64,000 nucleotides of DNA from Neomesorhizobium sp963726065. Lineage in GTDB: Bacteria > Pseudomonadota > Alphaproteobacteria > Rhizobiales > Rhizobiaceae. The stretch's first letter is position 1. Every line of letters starts with the position of its first letter. Location: the NCBI GenBank assembly GCA_963726065.1, contig CAVSAU010000016.1, positions 248,001-312,000 of the forward strand, written 5' to 3'. Shown here piece by piece: positions 34,165-42,213 of the stretch. The position numbers and the translations under genes are program-made. The notes under the pieces were generated by a model. That model saw only the letters and a program-made list of their open reading frames with translations. It made no database searches and was not told the origin of the DNA.

Positions 34165-34745
34165 CAGAACGCATCCATCGCGGCCGCCACCTTCGCCATG
34201 AACTTACGTCGCGAAAGGTCTGTCGACAGGTTCATCGAATAATGCGCGAGATAGGAAACCGGCGCGCCGGGCTTGATCGTGGCGCGCAGCGCACGCTTCA
34301 CCAGCCTGCGCGGCGGATCGCCCATCAAAATGGCGCGAAAACGGCTGCCCCCGTAACTCGTCACCGCCGCGACCCTGCGGATGCCGTGGAGCGACGGAAC
34401 CACCGCTCCGTCCACCAGCTTGAACGACACTCCCGGCAAAAAGACGCGGTCGAAAAACCCCTTCAGAATGGCCGGATAACCGTAATTCCACACCGGAAAC
34501 ACGAGCACCAGCGCCTCGGCCCTGCGCAGCCGCTCGACGTAAGCGTGGATGCCTTCGGCATTGGCCGGCACATCGTGATAGGCGAGCCGCTCGGCGCGGC
34601 TCATGCGTGGATCGAAATTTTCGGCGTAGAGATCGCAGACATCGACCGCATGACCCGTGGCGGTCAGACGCTCGACCGCGAGGTCGCGCAGCGCCGTGCA
34701 GAAACTGGTTTCAACGGGATGCGCATGAAGGACGAGGATGTTCAC
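34164..34745 (-). CDS. Flavodoxin-fold NAD(P)H-dependent oxidoreductase (copy 1)
   Basis: A 193-residue paralogue of the gene at 33580, starting at GTG (34745) with MNILVLHAHPVETSFCTALR, followed by VLVFPVWNYGYPAILKGFFDRV and VTSYGGSRFRAIL. I took the GTG because the frame upstream of it runs inside the FAD-oxidase gene. It lies 11 bp after that gene's stop and overlaps the second reductase by ATGA. The two tandem copies differ substantially, so they are probably a functional pair and not a recent duplication. Confidence 0.83.
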   Translation of the reverse strand: MNILVLHAHPVETSFCTALRDLAVERLTATGHAVDVCDLYAENFDPRMSRAERLAYHDVPANAEGIHAYVERLRRAEALVLVFPVWNYGYPAILKGFFDRVFLPGVSFKLVDGAVVPSLHGIRRVAAVTSYGGSRFRAILMGDPPRRLVKRALRATIKPGAPVSYLAHYSMNLSTDLSRRKFMAKVAAAMDAF

Positions 34746-34756
34746 ATGTCGCCCCG

Positions 34757-36163
34757 TCAGCTCGCCTTCTGCAGGCCCTTGAACAGGAACGTCTTGCCGC
34801 TGCGATAATCGTAGTCGGGGTTTTCCCAGGCGATCATCTTGCCGGGGTTGAGCAGACCCTGCGGGTCCGCCTCGCGCTTGAAGGCGAGCTGGATGTCGTC
34901 GGTCTGCTTCATGCCACCCTCTTCCAGCGTGTAGCGGTGCGGGTTGAAGATCGGACAGCCATTCTCCTCGAACAGCCTCACGATCTCGTCGAGGCGCTCT
35001 TCGGTGGTGAAGCGCACCAGGTTCAGGCCGAAGCATGTGATGTTGCCGTCGAAGCGCACGAATTCGAGATGCGAAAACACCTCGCCGGGAAACATCCCGT
35101 CCATCTTTTCAACCAGCGCCAGATGGTTGGGGAACGGGTAGAGCGACTGCAGATAGGTGATCGAAGGGTCGACCCGCAGCGCCCTCAGTGTCGTGTGGTT
35201 CCAGGCAAGTTCATAGGCCGGCGGCAGGCCCTTACTGTCATCGTCGCTCGCCGTGGCGGCGTTGTAGACGACTTCGCCACCCTCGCGGCGGGTGAAGGCC
35301 AGGAAGGCGTCGAGCGCATGCGGCGCCACCATCACGGCGACGATGCTCTGCCCCTGGGCGAAGAACTTTTGGTGGCGCTTGAAATAAAGCTGCGGCACGG
35401 GAGCCGCGATCGGCGTGATCAGCTTGGTGAGCAGGCCGTCCTGGCAGGCGAGTGCGTTGCCATAGCGCGCTGCCCCCATGAATGTGTCGAAGCCAACGAT
35501 GACGTCGACCCAGTCGTACGCCGCCGTCAGCGGCATCTCCACTTCGGTGATGATGCCGTTGGTGCCGTAGGCGTGGGTCACCTTGTGCAAATCCTCGCCG
35601 GTAAGCTCCAGCACCTTGGGCCGGGCCTCCATGGTGACGACGCGCAGCCTCAGCACATTGCCGAAATCGCGCAGCCCGCCGAAATTGATCGAGCCGACGC
35701 CGCCCGAGCCGCCGGCGATGAAGCCGCCGATCGAGGCCGTGTTGTAGGTCGAGGGGTGGATGCGCAGTTCCTGGCTCGAATGCGCCCGCGTCGCCCGGTC
35801 GATGTCGGCGAGGATGGCGCCGGGGCCGGTCACGACCCGGCCGGGCGAAATCGCCTTGACCTCGTTCATCTCGGCCAGCGACAGCACGACGCCGCCCGAA
35901 AGCGGCATCGCCTGCCCGTAATTGCCAGTGCCGGTGCCGCGCGGCGTCACCGGAATGCCGAGCCTGTGGCAGGCGGCAAGCACGCGGATCACTTCCGCCT
36001 CGCTTTTCGGCGAAACGATCAGGTCGCCGGTGACATGGTCGAGCTGTCGCTTCAACACTGGGCTGTACCAGTAGAAGTCGCGGCTCTTCTGCTGGACGAT
36101 CTTTTCGTTGTCCTCGATCTTCATGCCGTCGAGTTCATGCTTCAGCGCCAAAAGATCCATCAT
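34757..36163 (-). CDS. FAD-linked oxidase (glycolate oxidase GlcD-like)
   Basis: A 468-residue VAO/PCMH-type flavoprotein. The FAD domain has PRGTGTGNYGQAMPLSGGVVLSL and ASIGGFIAGGSGGVGSINFGG, and the C-terminal cap ends in NPHRYTLEEGGMKQTD ... GLLNPGKMIAWENPDYD. Resembles glycolate/lactate oxidases and D-2-hydroxy-acid dehydrogenases. The ATG at 36163 overlaps the upstream amidohydrolase stop. In this operon it could oxidise a hydroxy acid or an amine-derived intermediate after ring opening, with the reductases as electron partners; that is inference. Confidence 0.85.
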   Translation of the reverse strand: MMDLLALKHELDGMKIEDNEKIVQQKSRDFYWYSPVLKRQLDHVTGDLIVSPKSEAEVIRVLAACHRLGIPVTPRGTGTGNYGQAMPLSGGVVLSLAEMNEVKAISPGRVVTGPGAILADIDRATRAHSSQELRIHPSTYNTASIGGFIAGGSGGVGSINFGGLRDFGNVLRLRVVTMEARPKVLELTGEDLHKVTHAYGTNGIITEVEMPLTAAYDWVDVIVGFDTFMGAARYGNALACQDGLLTKLITPIAAPVPQLYFKRHQKFFAQGQSIVAVMVAPHALDAFLAFTRREGGEVVYNAATASDDDSKGLPPAYELAWNHTTLRALRVDPSITYLQSLYPFPNHLALVEKMDGMFPGEVFSHLEFVRFDGNITCFGLNLVRFTTEERLDEIVRLFEENGCPIFNPHRYTLEEGGMKQTDDIQLAFKREADPQGLLNPGKMIAWENPDYDYRSGKTFLFKGLQKAS

Positions 36164-37464
36164 TCCACCATCAGGTCGTCGAGTTCGGCATAGTCGGGAA
36201 TGTCACGCGCAATCGCCCGGCCGTCGCGCACGACGATGCGGTCCTGTTCCGGCCGCGACAGGAGTTCGGTCCAGCTCCGGCCCTTGAAGACAATGAAGTC
36301 GGCCGCCCCGCCGCTTGCCAGCAGCCCCACCCCGTCGAGCCGCATCACGGCTGCCGGCGTGGCGGCGATCGTCTTCGGCCAGTCGCCGACCGGGTGATCG
36401 AAATGCAGGATGCGGGTCGCCATGCGGTAGACCTCCAGCATGTCGAGATCGCCATAGGCGTAGAACGGGTCGCGCGTGTTGTCGGAGGCGACGGCGACCG
36501 GAATGCCACGCGCCTTCATTTCATGCAGCAGGGTAACGCCACGCCAGCGCGGCGTGGTGGCGTCCTGCCGGCGGTCCTGCAGATAGAGATTGCACATCGG
36601 CAAGGACACGACGGCGATGCCGGCGTGCGCCACCTTGTCCAGCGTATCGAGCACGTCGAGGTCGGGCTGCCGCGCCAGCGAGCAGCAGTGGCCGACCAGT
36701 ATCTTTCCCTGGAAACTGTTCCACAACGCCGCTTCGGCGATCTTCTTCAGCGAAATCGCCGACACCGCGTCGGTCTCGTCGGCGTGGAAATCGAGGTCGA
36801 GCCCGTGCTCTATTGCCGCTGCGAAGATGCGGTCGAGCAGTTCCTCCAGGTCCGGCGCCATGTAGGTGACCGCGCCGAGCACGCCGCCCGCCGCCGCGAC
36901 CCGTCTGACGAGGCTTGCGAACCATTTCTTGTCGCGCGCCGCCTCGATGCCGAACAGGCAGGCTCCCTGCAGATCGATGCGGCCGCGCCAGCGCTCGCGT
37001 ATCTCGGTGAAGACCGGCCATGAGATTTCGCCCTGCGGCCCTTCGCTGTCGATATGCGTGCGCAGCGCCTTGGTGCCGTGCGCATAGGCCGAGCGCAGCG
37101 AGAAATCCATGCGCCGCGCCACATCCTTTGCACTCCATCGCGCCCTGCGGTCAGCGCCGTTGGCGTTGAGCGCGCCCATGAAGGAGCCGTCCGGATTGGG
37201 CGCGCGCGGCCAGATATGGCCCTTGTCGACATGGGTGTGGCAGTCGATGAAAGCCGGCAGCACGATGCGGCCGGAGAGATCGATGGCTCCCCCGGATGGC
37301 GCTCCCGCCGCTCCGATCGACGCAACCTTGCCGCCATCCACGGCGATGTCGGCCAGCGCGAAACCGTCGCCGTCGACCGCCGCATCGAAACCCGGCGTCA
37401 GCGATGAATGCACGCGGGCGTTGGTGAGGGTGTACCGGCCGTTGCCGGGTATTTCGATCGTCAT
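36160..37464 (-). CDS. Cytosine-deaminase-like metal-dependent amidohydrolase
   Basis: A 434-residue amidohydrolase-superfamily protein with the metal site His76 and His78 in HTHVDKG, further histidines in LDFHADETD and VGHCCSLA, and the Asp in ASDNTRDPF. The pattern and length fit the cytosine deaminase/N-isopropylammelide isopropylaminohydrolase branch, which hydrolyses amidine or amide bonds in rings. Creatinine deaminase belongs to the same branch, so a heterocyclic amine substrate is plausible. It overlaps the FAD-oxidase start and lies downstream of the ABC importer genes, so the imported compound is its likely substrate. Confidence 0.85.
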   Translation of the reverse strand: MTIEIPGNGRYTLTNARVHSSLTPGFDAAVDGDGFALADIAVDGGKVASIGAAGAPSGGAIDLSGRIVLPAFIDCHTHVDKGHIWPRAPNPDGSFMGALNANGADRRARWSAKDVARRMDFSLRSAYAHGTKALRTHIDSEGPQGEISWPVFTEIRERWRGRIDLQGACLFGIEAARDKKWFASLVRRVAAAGGVLGAVTYMAPDLEELLDRIFAAAIEHGLDLDFHADETDAVSAISLKKIAEAALWNSFQGKILVGHCCSLARQPDLDVLDTLDKVAHAGIAVVSLPMCNLYLQDRRQDATTPRWRGVTLLHEMKARGIPVAVASDNTRDPFYAYGDLDMLEVYRMATRILHFDHPVGDWPKTIAATPAAVMRLDGVGLLASGGAADFIVFKGRSWTELLSRPEQDRIVVRDGRAIARDIPDYAELDDLMVE

Positions 37465-37477
37465 TTTTGCCCCTCAC

Positions 37478-37575
37478 CCTCACCCTCTCCCCGTAAGGAC
37501 GGGGAGAGGGGGTCACCAACGTAGACGCCCCCCTCTCCCCGCGGGCGGGGAGAGGGTAAGGGTGGGGGGCAACAC
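37478..37575. repeat. Double CCCC/GGGG palindrome, family E
   Basis: Two tandem hairpins, CTCTCCCCGTAAGGACGGGG and CTCTCCCCGCGGGCGGGGAG, each followed by a GGGTAAGGGTG-type or GGGGTCACC tail, between the permease and amidohydrolase genes. It may reduce read-through within the operon. Confidence 0.7.
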
Positions 37576-37600
37576 AGAAGCCTTGGATATCCAAACACCA

Positions 37601-38452
37601 TCACCGCTCCTGCTTTAGTGCGCTCTCGTGCCAGCGGCGCAAGGCGAGATGCGAAACAAGCGACAGCACCAGGAAGATGACGATGCCGGTCAGCGAAATG
37701 AGGATCAGCGCCGCGAAAAGCCGCGGCGCGTTGAGCCGGTAGCCAGCCTCGATGATGCGCGAGGCAAGGCCGGACGACTGGCCGGAGGCGCCGGCGACGA
37801 ATTCCGCCACCACCGCACCGATCAGCGACAGGCCGCCGGCAATCTTCAGGCCGCCGAGAAAATACGGCATCGCCGCCGGCAGGCGCAGGTGCCACAGTTC
37901 CTGCCAGCGCGTCGCGCCATTCAGCCGGAACAGATCCAGCAGGTTGCGGTCTACCGAATTCAGCCCGAGCGTCGTGTTGGACAGGATCGGGAAGAAGGCG
38001 ACGATCCACGCGCAAAGCAGAAGCTTGGCGGTCTGGTTGTCGACGTAGATGTTGATCAGCGGAAAGATCGCCACGATCGGCGTAACCTGCAGCACCACAG
38101 CGAACGGAAAGAACGACATCTCCACCCATTTCGACTGGGTGAACAGCACAGCCAGCCCGACGCCGCCGATCACCGCCAGCGCGAGGCCGAGAAACGTGAT
38201 CCTCAGCGTCACCAGAAGCGATCCGAACAGCAGGCCGGCATCGTTGACGAGCGTTTTCATAACCACGCCCGGTCGCGGCAGGATATATTGCGGAATGCCG
38301 TTCCACACGCAGATGCGGTCCCACAGGAAGATCGCCAGCGCCATGATGATCAGCGGCAACAGCCAGCGCCCGACGCGTTCCAGCCGCGCATTGCGCAGCC
38401 GCCGCGCTTCCTCCGGATCGAGCGCCACGGCGGGGTTTTCGACCGCCGTCAT
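37601..38452 (-). CDS. ABC transporter permease (SsuC/ThiX-like)
   Basis: A 283-residue BPD-type permease with six hydrophobic segments and the EAA-type loop (LRLPAAMPYFLGGLKIAGGLSLIGAVVAEFVAG). Start at 38452 (MTAVENPAVALDPEEARRLR) overlaps the ATPase stop by ATGA. The family imports sulfonates, nitrate or thiamine-precursor pyrimidines. Located between its ATPase and the amidohydrolase gene in a minus-strand operon. Confidence 0.88.
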   Translation of the reverse strand: MTAVENPAVALDPEEARRLRNARLERVGRWLLPLIIMALAIFLWDRICVWNGIPQYILPRPGVVMKTLVNDAGLLFGSLLVTLRITFLGLALAVIGGVGLAVLFTQSKWVEMSFFPFAVVLQVTPIVAIFPLINIYVDNQTAKLLLCAWIVAFFPILSNTTLGLNSVDRNLLDLFRLNGATRWQELWHLRLPAAMPYFLGGLKIAGGLSLIGAVVAEFVAGASGQSSGLASRIIEAGYRLNAPRLFAALILISLTGIVIFLVLSLVSHLALRRWHESALKQER

Positions 38453-39225
38453 GCCGCCGCTCCATGCTTGGAATTGATCGCCTCGACCAGCACGTCCGAT
38501 GCCTGGCGGCAAAGTGCTGCGTAGTCGGGAGATGTCCGGAAGGCGTCGTCGCGCGGGTAGCCGGCGTTGATGGCGATTTCGTCATGCACGCGGCCCGGCC
38601 TCGCCGCCATGACGACGATGCGGTTGGACAGGAAGACGCTTTCGAATACGCTGTGGGTGACGAAAACGACGGTGAACCGTTCGTCCCGCCAGAGTTCGAG
38701 CAGGTCGTTGTTGAGCTTGAAGCGGGTGATCTCGTCGAGTGCTGCAAACGGCTCATCCATCAAAAGCACGCGTGGATTGGTGACCAGCCCGCGCGCGATG
38801 GACACGCGCATCTTCATGCCGCCCGACAGTTCACGCGGCACTGCGTTCTCGAAACCCGACAGATGCACGCGTTCGAGCAGTTCGCCGACTGCCGGCGCCG
38901 CCGCTTTTCTCGACACGCCACGCAGCCGAAGCGGCAGCCAGACATTGTCGAACACGCTCGCCCAGGGCATCAGCGTCGGCTCCTGGAACACGAAGCCCAC
39001 CTCGTCCTTGCCGCCGGTCTTGCGCCACTCCAGCCGGCCCGTGGTCGGCATCGACAGGCCAGCTATGAGGCGCAGCGCCGTCGACTTGCCGCAACCGGAA
39101 GGTCCGAGCAGGCTGACGAAATCGCCCTCGCGTATGGTCAGGTTGACGCCGCCAAGCGCGGTGACGCCGTTGGAAAACGTCTTGCCGACATTGTTCATCA
39201 CCAGGAGTGGAGCGCCGTCACTCAT
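38449..39225 (-). CDS. ABC transporter ATP-binding protein
   Basis: A 258-residue ATPase with Walker A GPSGCGKST (41-49), signature LSGGMKMRVSIARGL and Walker B VLLMDEPFAALDE. It pairs with the adjacent permease and the NMT1-type binding protein to form an inner-membrane importer of the SsuABC/ThiXYZ class. Soluble, membrane-associated. Confidence 0.9.
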   Translation of the reverse strand: MSDGAPLLVMNNVGKTFSNGVTALGGVNLTIREGDFVSLLGPSGCGKSTALRLIAGLSMPTTGRLEWRKTGGKDEVGFVFQEPTLMPWASVFDNVWLPLRLRGVSRKAAAPAVGELLERVHLSGFENAVPRELSGGMKMRVSIARGLVTNPRVLLMDEPFAALDEITRFKLNNDLLELWRDERFTVVFVTHSVFESVFLSNRIVVMAARPGRVHDEIAINAGYPRDDAFRTSPDYAALCRQASDVLVEAINSKHGAAA

Positions 39226-39273
39226 CGCCCCACTCCGTTCGTATGTCGTGCTGCATGCTTGAAACGGCCAGGC

Positions 39274-40278
39274 TCACTTTTTCAGGTCGAGCCCGACGCC
39301 CTTGTTCACAAAGTCGAGCGTGTAGGCCTTCTTGATGTCCAGCCCTTCCGGCACGACCTTGGCCTTCACCATGGTCTCGTAGAATTTGGCGATGTGCTCG
39401 TCAGTCATGGCGCCGATGCCAAGCTTTTCGGCGTCTCCGGAATCGACGATGCCGAATTCCTTCATCTGCTTGATCGAGAAGGCGATCTGCTCGTCGGTGA
39501 TGTCGGGGTTGTCCTTCTTGATCATGGCGTTGGCGGCGGCGTTGTCGCCATAGAGATAGTTGTACCAGCCCTTGGCCGAGCCGTCGACGAAGCACTGGAC
39601 GATCTGCGGCCGCTTGTCGATCGTGTCCTGCATGGCCTCGATTGTCGTCGCATAGGTGGTGAAACCGTAGTCGGCGAGCAGGAAGGTGTTCGGCTTGAAG
39701 CCGCCCTCCTTCTCCACCGCAAAAGGCTCGGAGGTCACATAGCCCTGCTGGATCGATTTGGGATTGGCGATGAACGGCGCCGTATTATAGGTGTAAGGCG
39801 CACGCTTGGCCGGATCGAAGCCGTAGTCGGTGATCATCCACTGGAAGAAGCTCTGGGCTCCCTCGTCACCCAGAATGTATTGCTCGGCGTTCTTCAGGTC
39901 TTCCCATTTGTCGAGGCCCTGCCCCGGATGCGACATGACCACCTGCGGCTCCTTCTGGAAGGAGGCTGCGACGATCCTCAGCGGAATATCCTGCTGCACG
40001 GCGTCGAAGGCCTGCAAGAGATTGCCGCCCATGTAGAAGTCGATCTTGCCGGCTAGAAGCAGCGGACGCCCGCTGACCTGTGGACCGCCCTGGGCGATCG
40101 TCACGTCGAGGCCGCAGGCCGCATAGGTGCCATCGGCGACGGCCTGGTAGTAGCCGCCATGTTCGGCTTGAGCCAGCCAGTTGGTCATGAAGGTGACCTT
40201 TTCAGCGGCAAAGGCCGCCGGCGCGGAAGCCGCCAGCACCGCGAATGCCGCAACCGACGTCCTGAACATAATCGTCAT
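39274..40278 (-). CDS. ABC transporter substrate-binding protein (NMT1/THI5-like)
   Basis: A 334-residue periplasmic protein. A signal peptide at the N-terminus (MFRTSVAAFAVLAASAPAAFA after an MTI extension) precedes the mature part: VTFMTNWLAQAEHGGYYQAVADGTYAACGLDVTIAQGGPQ and then DFYMGGNLLQAFDAVQ. This is the NMT1/THI5-like fold, which binds pyrimidines, sulfonates or aromatic amines. First gene of the seven-gene minus operon (importer, amidohydrolase, oxidase, two reductases). The ligand should be the substrate of that operon. Confidence 0.88.
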   Translation of the reverse strand: MTIMFRTSVAAFAVLAASAPAAFAAEKVTFMTNWLAQAEHGGYYQAVADGTYAACGLDVTIAQGGPQVSGRPLLLAGKIDFYMGGNLLQAFDAVQQDIPLRIVAASFQKEPQVVMSHPGQGLDKWEDLKNAEQYILGDEGAQSFFQWMITDYGFDPAKRAPYTYNTAPFIANPKSIQQGYVTSEPFAVEKEGGFKPNTFLLADYGFTTYATTIEAMQDTIDKRPQIVQCFVDGSAKGWYNYLYGDNAAANAMIKKDNPDITDEQIAFSIKQMKEFGIVDSGDAEKLGIGAMTDEHIAKFYETMVKAKVVPEGLDIKKAYTLDFVNKGVGLDLKK

Positions 40279-40633
40279 CGAGACCACCCTTTTCTGGCCC
40301 GCGCCTCGCGCGCGGGCATTTCAAAAACCCAAGGTCGACCACGCAAGACACGTGCCACAAAGCCCTTTCCGGATTTTCCCGCCTATGGAGGAACTTCGGA
40401 CCCGCGCTTGCTGCTTGCATCATCATCGTGCCCATTTTCAGGGCGGCTGTCCATCAGGGCGTAACACCGGAAACGCTTGAACCAACCATCCCTGCGGCTC
40501 TACAGCGCCGCGCGTCTGTTCAAACGCGCAAAGGTCGCTGTAGCAGATTGGTTTTGCTGCATAATTTTACCCTTGAATCGATTCCGATTTAAGGAATTAT
40601 GCAGTAGGGTGCGGCCTCCAGCCGGAGATTGAA
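40279..40633. other. Divergent intergenic region, about 350 bp
   Basis: Upstream of both the minus importer operon and the Rid gene. It holds the composite repeat at 40497-40607 and should contain both promoters; no convincing regulator site was identified. The remaining sequence shows no open frame that looks like a gene. Confidence 0.6.
40497..40607. repeat. Composite REP-like repeat, families C and D (second copy)
   Basis: A CTACAGCG ... CGCTGTAG stem encloses GCGCCGCGCGTCTGTTCAAA, and a second palindrome CTGCATAATT ... AATTATGCAG follows; same order as at 20211-20310. It ends 27 bp before the Rid-family gene. Confidence 0.72.
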
Positions 40634-41017
40634 ATGTTCAGCTTCCTGACCCCGAAGACGATCAAGCCGCCATTCGCCCGCTACAGCCACGGCGTCGAGG
40701 TGCCGGCTGGAAAAAGGCTCGTGCTGTGCTCCGGCCAGGTCGGCATCGGGCCTGACGACGAAATTCCGGATGATGCCGGCGCGCAGGCCGAGCTCTGCTT
40801 TTCCAACATCGCGGCGATCCTCGGCGAGGCCGGACTGAAACTGTCGGACATCGTGCGCATCAACGCCTATGTCACCGAGCGCGCCTATCTCCGCGCCTAC
40901 ATGGATGTCCGCGACCGGCTGTTTTCCGATCCCGCCCCGGCTTCCACCCTGATGATCGTTTCGGGCTTTGCCCGCCCGGAATTCAACGTCGAGATCGAGG
41001 CGATCGCGGCGGGGTAA
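40634..41017 (+). CDS. RidA/YjgF/UK114-family protein
   Basis: A 127-residue Rid-family protein: ARYSHGVEVPAGKRLVLCSGQVGI, then QAELCFSNIAAILGEAGLKLSDIVRINAYVT and the C-terminal EFNVEIEAIAAG. Rid proteins deaminate reactive enamines/imines released by PLP enzymes. The Arg of enamine-deaminating members, expected in a PAR-S type motif, appears as DPAPAST here, so it may belong to a subgroup with a different activity. Start at 40634 after GGAGATTG. It precedes the creatininase-family gene on the same strand, next to the amidohydrolase operon. Confidence 0.86.
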   Translation: MFSFLTPKTIKPPFARYSHGVEVPAGKRLVLCSGQVGIGPDDEIPDDAGAQAELCFSNIAAILGEAGLKLSDIVRINAYVTERAYLRAYMDVRDRLFSDPAPASTLMIVSGFARPEFNVEIEAIAAG

Positions 41018-41081
41018 TCGACAGGTCGCAGGTATGCCGATAGATCAACAAACCAAGCGCTGCCCTCATCCGCCTGCCGCC

Positions 41082-41182
41082 ACCTTCTCCCCGCAAGAGC
41101 AGGGAGAAGGAGGATGGCCGCAACGCCGAGGCCCCCCTCTCCCCGTCCTCACGGGGAGAGGGTAAGGGTGAGGGGCAGCGCC
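41082..41182. repeat. Family E composite, left member of a 101-bp direct repeat
   Basis: A 101-bp sequence (CCTTCTCCCCGCAAGAGC, GGATGGCCGCAACGCC, CTCTCCCCGTCCTCACGGGG and a GGGGCAGCGCC end) with a same-length copy in the same orientation at 42067-42167, about ten mismatches apart. It lies 30 bp upstream of the creatininase-family start. Confidence 0.8.
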
Positions 41183-41212
41183 GACTTCGACCGGAATATG
41201 GAAGGGCCGTTC

Positions 41213-42013
41213 ATGGTGTCAAAAAAACGCGCCTGGTGGGGCGACTACAGGACCACCGAATATGCCGCGATCGACCCGGAAACTACCATCGCCGTCATTC
41301 CAGTCGCGGCGATCGAACAGCATGGCCCGCATCTGCCGGTCTCGACCGACACGACGATCATGAATGGCATGCTGGAAACGGTGATCGAGCGCCTCCCCGA
41401 CGAACTCGACGTTCGTTTCCTGCCCGTTCAGGCGGTCGGCAAGTCGAACGAGCATCTCTATGCGCCGGGCACGCTCACTCTGCCGGCAGCCACGCTCATC
41501 GACGCCTGGACGGAGCTTGGCGCCTCTGTCGCCCGCGCTGGGGTGCGGAAGCTGGTGTTCGTCAACGCGCATGGCGGCAACGAAGAGATCATGGGCATCG
41601 TGTCTCGTGAACTGCGCGTGCGCTTTTCCATGCTGTCGGTGAAGACGAGCTGGCAGCGCTTCGGCCGGCCGGCCGGCATGTACACCGATCTGGAAGACCG
41701 CCATGGCATCCATGGCGGCGACGTCGAAACCTCGCTGATGCTGCATTTCCGGCCGGATCTGGTCGACATGGGCAAGGCGGAGAATTTCGTCTCCAATGTC
41801 GCCCGCGCCGAACAGGAGTTCGAGCTGTTGCGGCAGACCGGCACACATGCCTTCGCCTGGATCGCCACCGACCTGAACCCGTATGGCGTGGTCGGCGACG
41901 CCAGCATCGCCACCGCTGAAAAGGGCCGCCTCACCGCCGAGTTCCAGGCCGAAGGTTTTGTCCGGCTGCTGCGCGACATCGCCAAGGCGCGCCTCGCCGA
42001 CTGGCTGCCCTGA
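41213..42013 (+). CDS. Creatininase-family amidohydrolase
   Basis: A 266-residue metal-dependent amidohydrolase with the family signature EQHGPHLP (Glu35, His37 as metal ligands), Asp in STDTTI, FVNAHGGNE and the late Glu in HGGDVETSLML. Members open cyclic amidines/amides (creatinine) or act as formamide deformylases. The start at 41213 follows GGAAGGG; an in-frame start at 41198 would be possible. It lies between two 101-bp direct repeats. Together with the cytosine-deaminase-like gene and the two dimethylglycine-dehydrogenase-like genes it fits a pathway for a cyclic N-methylated compound, but this is not proven. Confidence 0.88.
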   Translation: MVSKKRAWWGDYRTTEYAAIDPETTIAVIPVAAIEQHGPHLPVSTDTTIMNGMLETVIERLPDELDVRFLPVQAVGKSNEHLYAPGTLTLPAATLIDAWTELGASVARAGVRKLVFVNAHGGNEEIMGIVSRELRVRFSMLSVKTSWQRFGRPAGMYTDLEDRHGIHGGDVETSLMLHFRPDLVDMGKAENFVSNVARAEQEFELLRQTGTHAFAWIATDLNPYGVVGDASIATAEKGRLTAEFQAEGFVRLLRDIAKARLADWLP

Positions 42014-42066
42014 CGCGACCACTCAAATCCCCGCGACGCGCAACGCCGCCCTTCATCCCCTGCCGG

Positions 42067-42167
42067 ACCTTCTCCCCGCAAGAGCGGGGCGAAGGAGGAT
42101 GGCCGCAACGCCGAAGTCCGCCTCTCCCCGTCCTTACGGGGAGAGGGTAAGGGCAAGGGGCAGCGCC
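42067..42167. repeat. Family E composite, right member of a 101-bp direct repeat
   Basis: Same orientation and length as 41082-41182, with about ten mismatches; starts about 54 bp after the creatininase-family stop. Spacing between the copies is 985 bp. Confidence 0.8.
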
Positions 42168-42213
42168 CACTTATCCCTTGAGGCGCGGCGCAGCCTAACC
42201 CATGAGCCACACC

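Noticed and set aside
34746..35036. Upstream extension of the flavodoxin-fold reductase gene
   Set aside because: The sequence lies inside the FAD-oxidase gene and encodes no family residues; the conserved N-terminal strand begins at the GTG at 34745.
37478..42167. A CRISPR array from the repeated CCCCGT...ACGGGG units
   Set aside because: The units are palindromic, irregularly spaced, few in number and placed between genes; there are no uniform spacers or cas genes.
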